In this document: positions 41,871 through 50,510 of the stretch, piece after piece
How positions within the stretch are numbered: the stretch's first letter is position 1
Layout of the letters: every line of letters begins with the position of its first letter
From: Streptomyces sp. CB01881
GTDB lineage: Bacteria > Actinomycetota > Actinomycetes > Streptomycetales > Streptomycetaceae
DNA length: 64,000 nt
Reading direction: 5' to 3'
NCBI RefSeq assembly: GCF_002953255.1
Contig: NZ_CP026498.1
Span: 5,416,740-5,480,739 of the forward strand
Made by a program: the position numbers and the translations under genes
Notes under the pieces: generated by a model
Seen by the model: the letters and a program-made list of their open reading frames with translations, nothing else
Database searches by the model: none
What the model was told of the DNA's origin: nothing

Positions 41871-43556
41871 TCAGAAGCGGGCCGTCTCCCGGTAGATCCC
41901 CCACTCCTCGCGCAGGGCGTTGCAGATCTCGCCCAGGGTGGCCTCGGCCCGCACCGCGTCCAGCATCGGCGGGATCATCGACTCGCCCGAACGCGCCGCC
42001 GCCAGCATGGCCTCCAGGCCGGCCCGCACCGCCGCCTCGTCCCGGCCCGCCTTCCGCTCGGCCAGCACGCGCACCTGCTCGCGCTCGACCTCGTGGCTGA
42101 CCCGCAGGATCTCCAGCTCGGGGGTGACGCTGCGCGGGTGGCAGTTGACGCCGACGACCCGCTTCTCGCCCTTCTCCACCGACTGCTGGTACTGGAAGGC
42201 CGCCTCGGCGATCTCCCCGGTGAACCAGCCCTCCTCGATCCCGCGCAGGATGCCGGAGGTGATCGGGCCGACCTCGTGGTCCTCGCGGCCCTTGTCCAGG
42301 ATCCGCTGGAAGATCGCCTCGGCCTGCTCCTCGATCCGGTCGGTGAGCGCCTCGACGTACCAGGAGCCGCCCAGCGGGTCGGCGACGTTGGTGACGCCGG
42401 TCTCCTCCATCAGCACCTGCTGGGTGCGCAGGGCGATCTCGGCGGCCTGCTCGGACGGCAGCGCGAGCGTCTCGTCCAGGGCGTTGGTGTGCAGCGAGTT
42501 GGTGCCGCCGAGCACCGCGGACAGCGCCTCGACGGCGGTGCGGACCACGTTGTTGTACGGCTGCTGCGCGGTCAGCGAGACACCCGCGGTCTGGGTGTGG
42601 AACCGCAGCCACTGCGCCTTGTCGGTCTTGGCGCCGAAGCGGTCGCGCATCCAGCGGGCCCAGATCCGGCGGGCGGCGCGGAACTTGGCGATCTCCTCGA
42701 AGAAGTCCAGGTGCGCGTCGAAGAAGAAGGAGAGGCCGGGCGCGAAGACGTCCACGTCCAGACCGCGGGAGAGGCCGAGCTCGACGTAGGCGAAGCCGTC
42801 CGCCAGCGTGTACGCCAGCTCCTGCGCGGCCGTCGCCCCGGCCTCGCGGATGTGGTAGCCGGAGACGGAGAGCGGCTTGTACGCCGGGATGCCCTCGGCG
42901 CAGTACGCCATCAGGTCGCCGATCAGGCGCAGGTGCGGCTCGGGGGCGAAGAGCCACTCCTTCTGGGCGATGTACTCCTTGAAGATGTCCGTCTGCAGGG
43001 TGCCGTTGAGCACCGCCGGGTCGACGCCCTGGCGCTCGGCGGCGACCAGGTACATGCAGAAGATCGGGACGGCCGGGCCGCTGATCGTCATCGAGGTGGT
43101 GACGTCGCCGAGCGGGATGCCCTTGAACAGGACCTCCATGTCGGCGGCCGAGTCGATGGCCACGCCGCAGTGGCCGACCTCGCCGAGCGACTTGGCGTCG
43201 TCGGAGTCGTAACCCATCAGGGTCGGCATGTCGAAGGCGACCGAGAGGCCGCCGCCGCCCGCCTCCAGGATCATCCGGTAGCGCTCGTTGGTCTGCTCCG
43301 CGTTGCCGAAGCCGGCGAACTGGCGGATGGTCCACGTGCGGCCGCGGTAGCCGGTGGCGTGCAGACCGCGGGTGTACGGGTACTCGCCCGGCCAGCCGAT
43401 CCGCTCGAAGCCCTCGACGGGCTGCCCGGCGGGCGGGCCGTAGACCGGCTCGACCTCGTCGCCGGAGAGGGTGGTGAAGTCCGCGTCCCGCTTGCGGGCG
43501 CTGTCGTACCGCTGCTGCCAGCGCTGCCGCCCGCGCTCGATCTCCTCGGCGTCCAT
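41871..43556 (-). CDS. icmA: Isobutyryl-CoA mutase, large subunit
   Basis: A 561-residue substrate-binding subunit of a cobalamin-dependent acyl-CoA mutase interconverting isobutyryl-CoA and n-butyryl-CoA. It closely follows the IcmA pattern: [59 protein letters not shown] and [10 protein letters not shown]. It lacks the C-terminal B12-binding domain, as expected for IcmA, which needs the small IcmB partner; no icmB is in this window. Isobutyryl-CoA comes from valine breakdown, and the product feeds butyryl- and methylmalonyl-CoA pools used for polyketides. ATG 43556 has GGAG upstream. A promoter overlapped by two GGACGTCC palindromes lies about 55-100 bases upstream. Confidence 0.93.
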   Translation of the reverse strand: MDAEEIERGRQRWQQRYDSARKRDADFTTLSGDEVEPVYGPPAGQPVEGFERIGWPGEYPYTRGLHATGYRGRTWTIRQFAGFGNAEQTNERYRMILEAGGGGLSVAFDMPTLMGYDSDDAKSLGEVGHCGVAIDSAADMEVLFKGIPLGDVTTSMTISGPAVPIFCMYLVAAERQGVDPAVLNGTLQTDIFKEYIAQKEWLFAPEPHLRLIGDLMAYCAEGIPAYKPLSVSGYHIREAGATAAQELAYTLADGFAYVELGLSRGLDVDVFAPGLSFFFDAHLDFFEEIAKFRAARRIWARWMRDRFGAKTDKAQWLRFHTQTAGVSLTAQQPYNNVVRTAVEALSAVLGGTNSLHTNALDETLALPSEQAAEIALRTQQVLMEETGVTNVADPLGGSWYVEALTDRIEEQAEAIFQRILDKGREDHEVGPITSGILRGIEEGWFTGEIAEAAFQYQQSVEKGEKRVVGVNCHPRSVTPELEILRVSHEVEREQVRVLAERKAGRDEAAVRAGLEAMLAAARSGESMIPPMLDAVRAEATLGEICNALREEWGIYRETARF

Positions 43557-43609
43557 GGCCAAGAACTCCGCTCCGTACGGCCGCCACGGCGTCGGGGCGG
43601 CACAGCTAT

Positions 43610-43653
43610 TAGGACGTCCTACTAATTTACTCGGACGTCCTAGTACTTGTCGA
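43610..43653 (-). promoter_or_regulatory. icmA promoter with two GGACGTCC operators
   Basis: On the minus strand TCGACA (43653-43648), an 18-base spacer and TAAATT (43629-43624) form a good promoter. One palindrome, ACTCGGACGTCCTAGT (43629-43644), fills the spacer. The second, TAGGACGTCCTA (43610-43621), covers the expected start of transcription. Their centres are 21 bp apart, two helical turns, so a repressor could bind both on one face of the DNA. Confidence 0.72.
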
Positions 43654-43750
43654 TGGAGACGGTACGCGCAGGACGGGCCGCAGGGGCGGGGCGAAACGCC
43701 GGGCGCCCCTCCCCGGAATCGGGAAGGGGCGCTCGCACGGGCCGGTGCGG

Positions 43751-44101
43751 TCAGACGCCGGCGGTCTGCCGGGCGGCGCCGCCGGCCGGGAGCCGCTCGG
43801 CGGCCTCGCGGACCACCCGGCGCTCGGCGACGAAGGAGGCGAACGGGATGCAGCCGGCGGCCAGCGTCAGGATCATCCGGCCGAGCGGCCACTTGAGCTT
43901 CTGGCCGAGCAGGAAGGTGACCACGAAGTACCCGATGTACAGGTAGCCGTGCAGCATCGCGACGTAGGTGGTGAGGTCCTCGGCGGTGTCGAAGCCGTAC
44001 TTCGCGACCATGAAGCCGCAGAACACCAGCAGCGCCACACCGGTCGCAATGGCCAGGGCCCGGTACCAGCCCAGCAGGGGGTTCGCCTTCATACTCTTCA
44101 T
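43751..44101 (-). CDS. DUF3817-family membrane protein (first of two)
   Basis: A 116-residue protein with three hydrophobic segments (about 15-33, 48-68 and 75-92). It contains the DUF3817 hallmark of a His-Gly pair in a helix (AMLHGYLYIGYFV), a Trp-Pro turn and a C-terminal FASFVAERR element. DUF3817 proteins are small actinobacterial inner-membrane proteins of unknown function. Start 44101 is used; ATG 44092 has better spacing from GAGG and may be the true start. It lies between the MarR gene and icmA in the same orientation, and a second DUF3817 gene occurs 5 kb away. Confidence 0.78.
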   Translation of the reverse strand: MKSMKANPLLGWYRALAIATGVALLVFCGFMVAKYGFDTAEDLTTYVAMLHGYLYIGYFVVTFLLGQKLKWPLGRMILTLAAGCIPFASFVAERRVVREAAERLPAGGAARQTAGV

Positions 44102-44214
44102 CGCCTCGCTCGGCAGGGATCGGCCGGTACGCCCGGATCCGCGCACCGCTCCCACGAGGGTAGCCGCCGCTTACGGGTGCGCCGCGCAGCGCCCTGCCCG
44201 GCCGCGGGCGCGCC

Positions 44215-44742
44215 CTACCCGGCGGGGGCCGCGTCCGGCCCGGTGAAGTCGCCGGCCGCCACCCGCAGCGGGCGGAGCAGCTCGAAGACCTCGCGGCACT
44301 GGTCGGCGTCGTACTCCTCCAGGCCGAACTCCATCGCCATCAGCTCCCGGGTGGCCTCCTCCACCACCTCGCGGCCGCGGCCGGTGATCGAGGCGAGCAC
44401 CCCCCGGCCGTCCAGCGGGTTGGGCCTGCGGGCGACCAGGCCGGCCCGCTCCAGGCGGTCGACGGTGTTGGTCACGCTGGTCGGGTGGACCATCAGCCGC
44501 TCGCCGATCTTGGAGAGCGAGAGCTCGCCGGTCCGGCTGAAGGTGAGCAGCACCAGCGCCTCGTAGCGGGCGAAGGTCAGGCCGTACGGCTTGAGCACCG
44601 TGTCCACCCGCGAGAGCAGGATCTGGTGGGCGCGCATGATCGAGGTGATCGCCGCCATCGAGGGGGCTCCGCCCCAACGACGGGTCCAGAGCTCGTCGGC
44701 GCGGGCGATCGGGTCGAAGTCGAGTGCGAGGGGCTTGGCCAC
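44215..44742 (-). CDS. MarR-family regulator
   Basis: A 175-residue protein with a MarR winged helix: AITSIMRAHQILLSRVDTVLKPYGLTFARYEAL, then SLSKIGERLMVHPTSVTNTVDRLERAGLV, and a wing with RRPNPLDGRGV. MarR dimers bind palindromic operators near their own gene and respond to small phenolic or metabolite ligands. GTG 44742 is chosen: TACGGT ends 6 bases before it (leaderless), and TTAGGAG abuts the codon. Inverted repeat ATCAGG-CGT-CCTGAT (44776-44790) upstream is a candidate operator. The DUF3817 gene follows in the same direction after 113 bases. Confidence 0.87.
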   Translation of the reverse strand: MAKPLALDFDPIARADELWTRRWGGAPSMAAITSIMRAHQILLSRVDTVLKPYGLTFARYEALVLLTFSRTGELSLSKIGERLMVHPTSVTNTVDRLERAGLVARRPNPLDGRGVLASITGRGREVVEEATRELMAMEFGLEEYDADQCREVFELLRPLRVAAGDFTGPDAAPAG

Positions 44743-44809
44743 CTCCTAACCGTACCGGCGGGCGGGAGCGCCGCTATCAGGCGTCCTGATGGTGGACAAG
44801 CGCAACACG

Positions 44810-44833
44810 TGGCGGGATCCCGCCAGCGGGGCG
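44810..44833. repeat. Upstream repeat, copy 1
   Basis: TGGCGGGATCCCGCCAGCGGGGCG, identical over 24 bases to 47021-47044. It holds the 16-base palindrome TGGCGGGATCCCGCCA. Each copy lies upstream of one of the two metalloprotease genes (about 300-425 bases before the start). Confidence 0.75.
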
Positions 44834-45199
44834 GCCAGGTCCGTACCAGGACATTGCCGCGATGTGAACGGAAGCCAACCCCGCACGCCCCACAGGTCGC
44901 TGACCACCGACCAGGCGTTCGGCCCGCTATCAGGCCTCGGTTCGGGCGGTAACCCGCTGAAAGACGGGGTGATTCGCCCCTTTCGTCACTCTGTTCACAA
45001 TCCGCCGGGCTGGCGAGACCTGGCCAATTGGTGAACCAGACCTGTCATTTCACTTGTTGGATTGTCATGCTTTCGGCCAGCCCCGTCCGGCAGCCACCGC
45101 CCCACTCACCGGTGGCCCGCCGCTCGACCGCACGGAGCAGCCCGTCAGCGCCCGTTCCGCCCCTCAGGTGCCAACCCCGGCACCCCGGGACGAGGTGCG

Positions 45200-45215
45200 A
45201 CCGCGCACACGCGGT
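45200..45215 (+). repeat. Leader hairpin ACCGCG-CACA-CGCGGT, copy 1
   Basis: A perfect 6-bp stem in the leader of metalloprotease 1, about 20 bases before its start and identical to 47285-47300 before metalloprotease 2. It may affect translation or mRNA stability, or be passive homology from the duplication. Confidence 0.6.
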
Positions 45216-45234
45216 TTTCCGGAAGGACCTGTAC

Positions 45235-46872
45235 GTGAAGCGAAAGCTCGCAGCCGGCGCCGTACTCTCCGCCACCGCACTCCTCACCGGCGTCATCCAG
45301 GTGAGCACCGCCGCCCAGGCGACCCCCGCCCCCTCGGCCCAGGCGCAGGCATCGCAGCAGCGCGAGGCCGTCCTCGCCGTGGCGAAGGGTCAGGCCGACC
45401 CGCTGGCCAAGGCGCTGGCGCTCGGCGGCCAGGAGAAGCTGGTCGCCAAGGACGCCGTGGTGGACGCCAACGGCACCCGTCACCTCCGCTTCGAGCGCAC
45501 CTTCGCCGGCCTGCCCGTCCTCGGCGGCGACCTGGTGGTCCACCAGGCCGCCGACGGTGCCGTCAAGGCCGTGGACAAGGCCGTCGGCGCGACCATCTCC
45601 GTGCCCAGCCTCACCCCGGAGATCCCCGCCGACAAGGCGGCCGCGCAGGCCTCCGGCGCCGTGCAGGCCACCGTCGGCATCACCGCCGACAAGGACGAGT
45701 CGCCGCTGAAGGAGGTCCACCAGACCGGCGCCGCCGAGCTGGTGGTCTGGGCCGCGGACGGCAACCCGCGCCTGGCGTACCGGACGACCGTCGAGGGCGT
45801 CCGCGCCGACGGCACCCCGAGCAGCCAGCTGCTCGTCACCGACGCCGCCAGCGGCGAGGTGCTCTCCACCCACGAGCAGGTCCAGACCGCGGCCGGCAGC
45901 GGCAACGGCGTCTTCGTCGGCAACGTCCCGCTGACCACCACGCTCAGCGGCTCGACCTACCAGCTGAAGGACGCCACCCGCGGCGGCCAGTCCACCGTCA
46001 ACTTCAAGAACCGGACCTCCGGCTCGGGCACCCTCTACACCGACGCCGACAACGTCTGGGGCACCGGCGCCGCCTCCAACACCCAGTCCGCCGCGGTCGA
46101 CGCGCAGTACGGCGCGGCCGCGACCTGGGACTTCTACAAGAACACCTTCGGCCGCAACGGCATCAAGAACAACGGCGTCGGCGCCACCAGCCGGGTCCAC
46201 TACGGCTCCAACTACGTCAACGCCTTCTGGAGCGACTCCTGCTTCTGCATGTCGTACGGTGACGGCGCCGGCAACACCCACCCGCTGACCGAGATCGACG
46301 TGGCGGGCCACGAGATGACCCACGGCGTCACCTCGGCCACCGCGGGCCTCAACTACTCGGGCGAGTCCGGCGGCCTCAACGAGGCCACCTCGGACATCTT
46401 CGGCACCATGGTCGAGTTCTACGCCAACCTGGCCACCGACAAGCCGGACTACCTGATCGGCGAGCAGATCGACCTCAACGGCGACGGCACGCCGCTGCGC
46501 TACATGGACAAGCCCTCCAAGGACGGCGGCTCGGCCGACTCGTGGTCCTCCGGCGTGGGCAACCTGGACGTCCACTACTCCTCGGGCGTGGCCAACCACT
46601 TCTTCTACCTGCTGGCCGAGGGCAGCGGCGCCAAGACCATCAACGGCGTCAGCTACAACAGCCCGACCTCCAACGGCTCCACCCTCACCGGCATCGGCCG
46701 GGACAAGGCCGCGGCCATCTGGTACCGCGCCCTGACCGTCTACTGGACCTCCACCACCAACTACAAGGGCGCCCGCACCGGCACCCTGAGCGCGGCGGCG
46801 GACCTGTACGGCGCGGGCAGCGCCGAGTACAACGCGGTGGCGGCCGCGTGGAGCGGTGTCAACGTCAGCTGA
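45235..46872 (+). CDS. Secreted M4 (thermolysin-type) metalloprotease 1
   Basis: A 545-residue preproenzyme: signal peptide (KRKLAAGAVLSATALLTG, cleavage near STAAQA), FTP and PepSY-type propeptide domains (about 30-205), and the M4 catalytic domain. The zinc site is H359-E-M-T-H363 with third ligand E383 in GGLNEATSD, exactly 20 residues after H363 as in thermolysin; the later VHYSSGVANHFFYL holds the conserved catalytic His. GTG 45235 has GGAAGGA upstream. It is probably an extracellular general protease activated by removing its propeptide. It is the first of a tandem pair whose catalytic domains are nearly identical, with an intervening terminator. Confidence 0.93.
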   Translation: MKRKLAAGAVLSATALLTGVIQVSTAAQATPAPSAQAQASQQREAVLAVAKGQADPLAKALALGGQEKLVAKDAVVDANGTRHLRFERTFAGLPVLGGDLVVHQAADGAVKAVDKAVGATISVPSLTPEIPADKAAAQASGAVQATVGITADKDESPLKEVHQTGAAELVVWAADGNPRLAYRTTVEGVRADGTPSSQLLVTDAASGEVLSTHEQVQTAAGSGNGVFVGNVPLTTTLSGSTYQLKDATRGGQSTVNFKNRTSGSGTLYTDADNVWGTGAASNTQSAAVDAQYGAAATWDFYKNTFGRNGIKNNGVGATSRVHYGSNYVNAFWSDSCFCMSYGDGAGNTHPLTEIDVAGHEMTHGVTSATAGLNYSGESGGLNEATSDIFGTMVEFYANLATDKPDYLIGEQIDLNGDGTPLRYMDKPSKDGGSADSWSSGVGNLDVHYSSGVANHFFYLLAEGSGAKTINGVSYNSPTSNGSTLTGIGRDKAAAIWYRALTVYWTSTTNYKGARTGTLSAAADLYGAGSAEYNAVAAAWSGVNVS

Positions 46873-46900
46873 CGTGACCCGCTGGGGGCCTGAGGGCCCC

Positions 46901-46947
46901 GCGAGCGCCCGGGGCCCTCACTGGGAGGGGAGGCCCCGGGCGCTCGC
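46901..46947 (+). terminator. Terminator after metalloprotease 1
   Basis: Sixteen-base arms (46901-46916 and 46932-46947) pair perfectly around a 15-base loop. The two proteases are therefore separate transcripts. Confidence 0.82.
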
Positions 46948-47020
46948 GCGTCCGCGGGCCCCCGGCGCCCTCGCCCGGGCCCGCGTAGCAAGGGCCGACG
47001 GGCCGGGCAAGGCCGGCCGC

Positions 47021-47044
47021 TGGCGGGATCCCGCCAGCGGGGCG
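47021..47044. repeat. Upstream repeat, copy 2
   Basis: Identical over 24 bases to 44810-44833, with the same palindromic core. It may be a regulator site shared by the two protease promoters. Confidence 0.75.
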
Positions 47045-47284
47045 AAACGCCCGAACCGGGCATCCGCCGCACCCGGACCACCCGTACCGGCGACTGGCGA
47101 GACCTGGCCAATCCCCGGCGGCGCCCTGTCCTTCCCCCCTGTCGGGTTGTCATGCTTGCGTCCAAGCCCCGTTCGACGGCCGTCGCCCCCACCCACCGAC
47201 CAGCCGTCCTGGACCGCACGGGAGCAGCACGTCAGCGCCCTACCGCCCCAAGGCGCCACCCCCGGCGCCCCGGTATGCGGCGTG

Positions 47285-47300
47285 ACCGCGCACACGCGGT
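47285..47300 (+). repeat. Leader hairpin ACCGCG-CACA-CGCGGT, copy 2
   Basis: Same 16 bases as at 45200-45215, again about 20 bases before the GTG start. Confidence 0.6.
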
Positions 47301-47321
47301 TTCGTGGAAGGAACCCCGTAC

Positions 47322-48935
47322 GTGAAGCGAAAGCTGACAGCCGGCGCCGTACTCTCCGCCACCGCCCTGCTGGCCGGCGCCATCCAGGTCGCCGCGGCCC
47401 CCGCCCAGGCCTCCGCGCCCTCCGTCGCCCAGCAGCGCGACGCCCTGATCGCCCTGGCCGGCGGCGAGGCCGCCCCGGTGGCGCAGTCGCTCGCGCTCGG
47501 CGGCCAGGAGCGGCTCGTCGTCAAGGACGCGGTGCTGGACGCCAACGGCGACCGCCACCTGCGCTACGAGCGGACGCTCGGCGGCCTGCCGGTGATCGGC
47601 GGCGACCTGGTGGTGCACCAGAAGTCCAACGGCTCGATCACCTCGGTGGACCGGGCCTTCACCGGGCAGCTGTCGCTGCCGAGCCTCACCCCGGCGCTCT
47701 CCGCCGACAAGGCCTCCGCCCAGGCGCTCGGCGCGGTCCGGGCCACCGTCGGCATCACGGCGGACAAGGACGAGGCGGCGATCAGCCGGGTCGACGGCGC
47801 GGGCACGGCCACCCTGGTGGTCTGGGCCGCCGACGGCAGCCCGCGGCTGGCGTACCAGACGGTGGTGCAGGGCCAGCGGGCCGACGGCACCCCGAGCAGC
47901 CAGCGGCTGGTCACCGACGCGGCCACCGGCGAGGTGCTCTCCACCCACGAGGAGTTCCAGACCGCGACCGGGAGCGGCAAGGGCGTCAACGTCGGCTCGG
48001 TGACCCTGACCACCACCCAGAGCGGCTCGACCTACCAGCTCAAGGACGGCTCGCGGGGCAACCAGTGGACCGGCAACGCCGCGTCCGGCAACGCGCTCTA
48101 CACCGACGCGGACAACGTCTGGGGCAACGGCCTCGCCTCCAACACCCAGTCCGCCGCGGTCGACGCGCAGTTCGGCGCCGGTGCGACCTGGGACTACTAC
48201 AAGAACACCTTCGGCCGCAGCGGCATCAAGAACAACGGCGTCGGCGCGAGCAGCCGGGTCCACTACGGCTCCAACTACGTCAACGCCTTCTGGAACGACT
48301 CCTGCTTCTGCATGACCTACGGCGACGGCTCCGGCAACACCCACCCGCTGACCGCGATCGACGTGGCGGGCCACGAGATGACCCACGGCGTCACCTCCGC
48401 CACCGCCGGCCTGGTCTACTCCGGCGAGTCCGGCGGCCTCAACGAGGCCACCTCGGACATCTTCGGCACCATGGTCGAGTGGTACGCCAACCTGCCGGTG
48501 GACGTGCCCGACTACCTGATCGGCGAGAAGCTCAACATCAACGGCAACGGCACCCCGCTGCGCTACATGGACAAGCCCTCCAAGGACGGCGCGTCCAAGG
48601 ACTCCTGGTACTCCGGGGTCGGCAACGTGGACGTCCACTACTCCTCGGGCGTGGCCAACCACTTCTTCTACCTGCTGGCCGAGGGCAGCGGCGCCAAGAC
48701 CATCAACGGGGTCAGCTACAACAGCCCGACCTCCAACGGCTCCACGGTCACCGGCATCGGCCGGAACAAGGCGGCCGCGATCTGGTACCGCGCCCTGACC
48801 GTCTACTTCACCTCGACCACCAACTACAAGGCCGCGCGCACCGCGACCCTGAAGGCGGCCTCCGACCTGTACGGCGCCACCAGCACCGAGTACAAGACGG
48901 TGGCCGCGGCCTGGAGCGCGGTCAACGTCAACTAG
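47322..48935 (+). CDS. Secreted M4 (thermolysin-type) metalloprotease 2
   Basis: A 537-residue paralog of the preceding gene with the same layout: signal peptide from KRKLTAGAVLSATALLAG, FTP/PepSY propeptide, and an M4 domain with H351-E-M-T-H355 and E375. The catalytic halves differ at few positions, while the propeptides have drifted more, with short deletions (for example in the signal-peptide-to-FTP junction). GTG 47322 has GGAAGGA upstream; an in-frame GTG at 47304 is less likely. It ends at a bidirectional hairpin facing the DUF3817 gene. Expression under different conditions from copy 1 is possible because each has its own promoter region. Confidence 0.93.
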   Translation: MKRKLTAGAVLSATALLAGAIQVAAAPAQASAPSVAQQRDALIALAGGEAAPVAQSLALGGQERLVVKDAVLDANGDRHLRYERTLGGLPVIGGDLVVHQKSNGSITSVDRAFTGQLSLPSLTPALSADKASAQALGAVRATVGITADKDEAAISRVDGAGTATLVVWAADGSPRLAYQTVVQGQRADGTPSSQRLVTDAATGEVLSTHEEFQTATGSGKGVNVGSVTLTTTQSGSTYQLKDGSRGNQWTGNAASGNALYTDADNVWGNGLASNTQSAAVDAQFGAGATWDYYKNTFGRSGIKNNGVGASSRVHYGSNYVNAFWNDSCFCMTYGDGSGNTHPLTAIDVAGHEMTHGVTSATAGLVYSGESGGLNEATSDIFGTMVEWYANLPVDVPDYLIGEKLNINGNGTPLRYMDKPSKDGASKDSWYSGVGNVDVHYSSGVANHFFYLLAEGSGAKTINGVSYNSPTSNGSTVTGIGRNKAAAIWYRALTVYFTSTTNYKAARTATLKAASDLYGATSTEYKTVAAAWSAVNVN

Positions 48936-48964
48936 CCACGGCGGACCACCCCCGGAAAAGACGG

Positions 48965-49007
48965 CAGGCTGCCGGGGCCCTCTGGGAGAGGAGGCCCCGG
49001 CAGCCTG
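48965..49007. terminator. Bidirectional terminator, metalloprotease 2 / DUF3817 gene
   Basis: CAGGCTGCCGGGGCC (48965-48979) pairs perfectly with 48993-49007, with a 13-base loop, between convergent genes. Confidence 0.85.
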
Positions 49008-49035
49008 TCGGCCGTCCGGCGGTCCAGGCCGCGGG

Positions 49036-49374
49036 TCAGGCGGCGGCGGGCTCGCGGGCCGGGGCCGCCACGCCGAGCTCCTCCTTCTTGAGCAGACGCT
49101 CGGCGAAGAACCCGCCGGTGGGCAGCACCGAGAGGACGAAGAGCAGGGCGCCGCGCTTCACGTCCCACTTCTGCGCCTGCCACGCCATGATCCAGAACAC
49201 CACGTAGAGGATGAACAGGATCCCGTGGACCATGCCCATCACCGGGACCGCGTCGAAGCTCGTCTTGCGCTTGAGCACCGAGCAGACCAGGAGCAGGAGG
49301 AAGGAGAGGCCCTCGGGGCCCGAGACCAGGCGCAGGCGGTGGACGGCACTGCTGTTCACGATGGCGTACCTCAT
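49036..49374 (-). CDS. DUF3817-family membrane protein (second)
   Basis: A 112-residue protein with three hydrophobic segments and clear DUF3817 signatures: RLVSGPEGLSFLLLLVCSVLK, the GMVHGILFILYVVFW helix with its His-Gly pair, KWDVKRGALLFVLSVLPTGGFF and an ERLLKKE tail. It fits the family consensus better than the protein at 43751. ATG 49374 has no ribosome site; GTG 49359 has GAGG about 9 bases upstream and may be the real start. Function is unknown. It is convergent with the metalloprotease and divergent from the DUF2127 gene. Confidence 0.82.
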   Translation of the reverse strand: MRYAIVNSSAVHRLRLVSGPEGLSFLLLLVCSVLKRKTSFDAVPVMGMVHGILFILYVVFWIMAWQAQKWDVKRGALLFVLSVLPTGGFFAERLLKKEELGVAAPAREPAAA

Positions 49375-49641
49375 ACCGGAGTCGAAGATCGCTTGTGAAC
49401 CGGCTCACAAGCATCCCCGCCATTATCGCCGAGCACATGTCCGAGCCCCCGGCCGGGGTGCACCCCCGTGCCGGACGTCACAGCCCGGACGCCACGGCCC
49501 CCGACGCCACGGCCCCGGATGTCACAGCCCTGCAGCAGATCGCCCCCGGTCGCGGCGCCGGGCCGTCCGGCGCCCTATCCTGCTGCCGCGCCCCGGCGAT
49601 CCGGGAGCCGTCCGCATCGCAGCACCACGGGGGTACCACCG

Positions 49642-50424
49642 ATGTTCAAGCTGGACTGGGACCGAAGGACCTGCGCCCGGCGCGGGCACGTCACCTACGC
49701 GCCGGCCGAGCCCGAGCTGAACCGCCGCCTGCACGCGGCGACCGCGCTCGGCGACGCCTGGCGCTGCCTGCGCTGCGGCGACTTCGCGCTCGGCGCCCCG
49801 CACGGCTCCGGACCGGCCGAGGAGGCACCGCTGGTGCCGCGCGGCAAGGCCCTGCGGGACCTCTTCATCCTCCGCTTCCTGGCCGTCGAGCGGCTGCTGC
49901 GCGGGCTGCTGATCGTCGTGGTCGCCTGGGGTGTCTGGAAGTTCTCCAACAGCCAGGACGCGGTGCGCCGGGTCTTCGACGAGAACCTGACGGTGTTCCG
50001 GCCCGTGACCGAGCACTTCCACTGGGACCTCGAACACTCGCCGATAGCCGACACCATCCGCAAGACCTTCGACTACAAGCACAGCACCCTGCTGATCGTC
50101 GCGGGCGCGCTCCTGGTCTACGCGCTGATCGAGATCGTCGAGGCGTACGGCCTCTGGCTCGGCAGGCGCTGGGCCGAGTACCTCACGGTGGTGGCCACCG
50201 CGGCCTTCCTCCCGCTGGAGGCGTACGAGCTGACCGAGCACGTCAGTGCGCTGAAGGTCGCCACCCTGGTGCTGAACATCGTCGCCGTGCTCTGGATCCT
50301 GCTCTCCAAGCGCCTGTTCGGGCTGCGCGGCGGCGTGGTGGCCTTCGAGGCCGAACGCCACTCGGCCTCGCTGCTGGAGGTGGAGCTGGCCGCCGGGGCG
50401 GTCCCGCACGGTGCGCACACCTGA
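49642..50424 (+). CDS. DUF2127 membrane protein with N-terminal Cys/His motif
   Basis: A 260-residue protein. The soluble N-terminus has C-x3-H (TCARRGH) and, some 30 residues later, C-x2-C (WRCLRCGDFALG), which could bind one zinc ion. Four transmembrane segments follow (about 75-95, 135-160, 168-188 and 195-215), matching DUF2127. The C-terminal tail is short. ATG 49642 has a GGGGG run 9-13 bases upstream. It directly precedes the AIM24 gene group in the same orientation (86-base gap with its own -10 box). The family's role is unknown; zinc binding is my inference from the spacing. Confidence 0.75.
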   Translation: MFKLDWDRRTCARRGHVTYAPAEPELNRRLHAATALGDAWRCLRCGDFALGAPHGSGPAEEAPLVPRGKALRDLFILRFLAVERLLRGLLIVVVAWGVWKFSNSQDAVRRVFDENLTVFRPVTEHFHWDLEHSPIADTIRKTFDYKHSTLLIVAGALLVYALIEIVEAYGLWLGRRWAEYLTVVATAAFLPLEAYELTEHVSALKVATLVLNIVAVLWILLSKRLFGLRGGVVAFEAERHSASLLEVELAAGAVPHGAHT

Positions 50425-50498
50425 GCCCGATCCGGGCATTTGTCGCAGAGCGGTACCAGAACGCCGCCGCCCCCTCCCCGGCGGCGGCCCGATGCGGC

Positions 50499-50510
50499 TA
50501 CATTGCGGCG
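50499..50510 (+). promoter_or_regulatory. -10 box of the leaderless AIM24 operon
   Basis: TACATT (50499-50504) lies 6 bases before GTG 50511, with no Shine-Dalgarno sequence between. No good -35 is visible. Confidence 0.5.

Larger units (their letters stand above)
44743..45234. other. 492-base divergent region, MarR gene / metalloprotease 1
   Basis: No gene seen. Contents: the MarR -10 box TACGGT (44754-44749, minus); inverted repeat ATCAGG-CGT-CCTGAT (44776-44790); direct repeat CGCTATCAGGC at 44772-44782 and 44925-44935; the BamHI-centred palindrome repeat at 44810-44833; and, nearer the protease, GGCGAGACCTGGCCAAT and TTGTCATGCTT, both of which recur upstream of metalloprotease 2. Confidence 0.6.
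46873..47321 (+). other. 449-base gap between the metalloprotease genes
   Basis: Contains the terminator of gene 1, the 24-base repeat (47021-47044), GGCGAGACCTGGCCAAT (47097-47113) and GGTTGTCATGCTTGCG (47145-47160), shared with the leader region of gene 1, and the leader hairpin. The control region was duplicated with the gene. Confidence 0.7.

Noticed and set aside
43629..43644. GACGTC palindromes as chance restriction-like sites
   Set aside because: Kept as operators because two extended copies occur at exactly two helical turns over a promoter; isolated GACGTC sites elsewhere were ignored.
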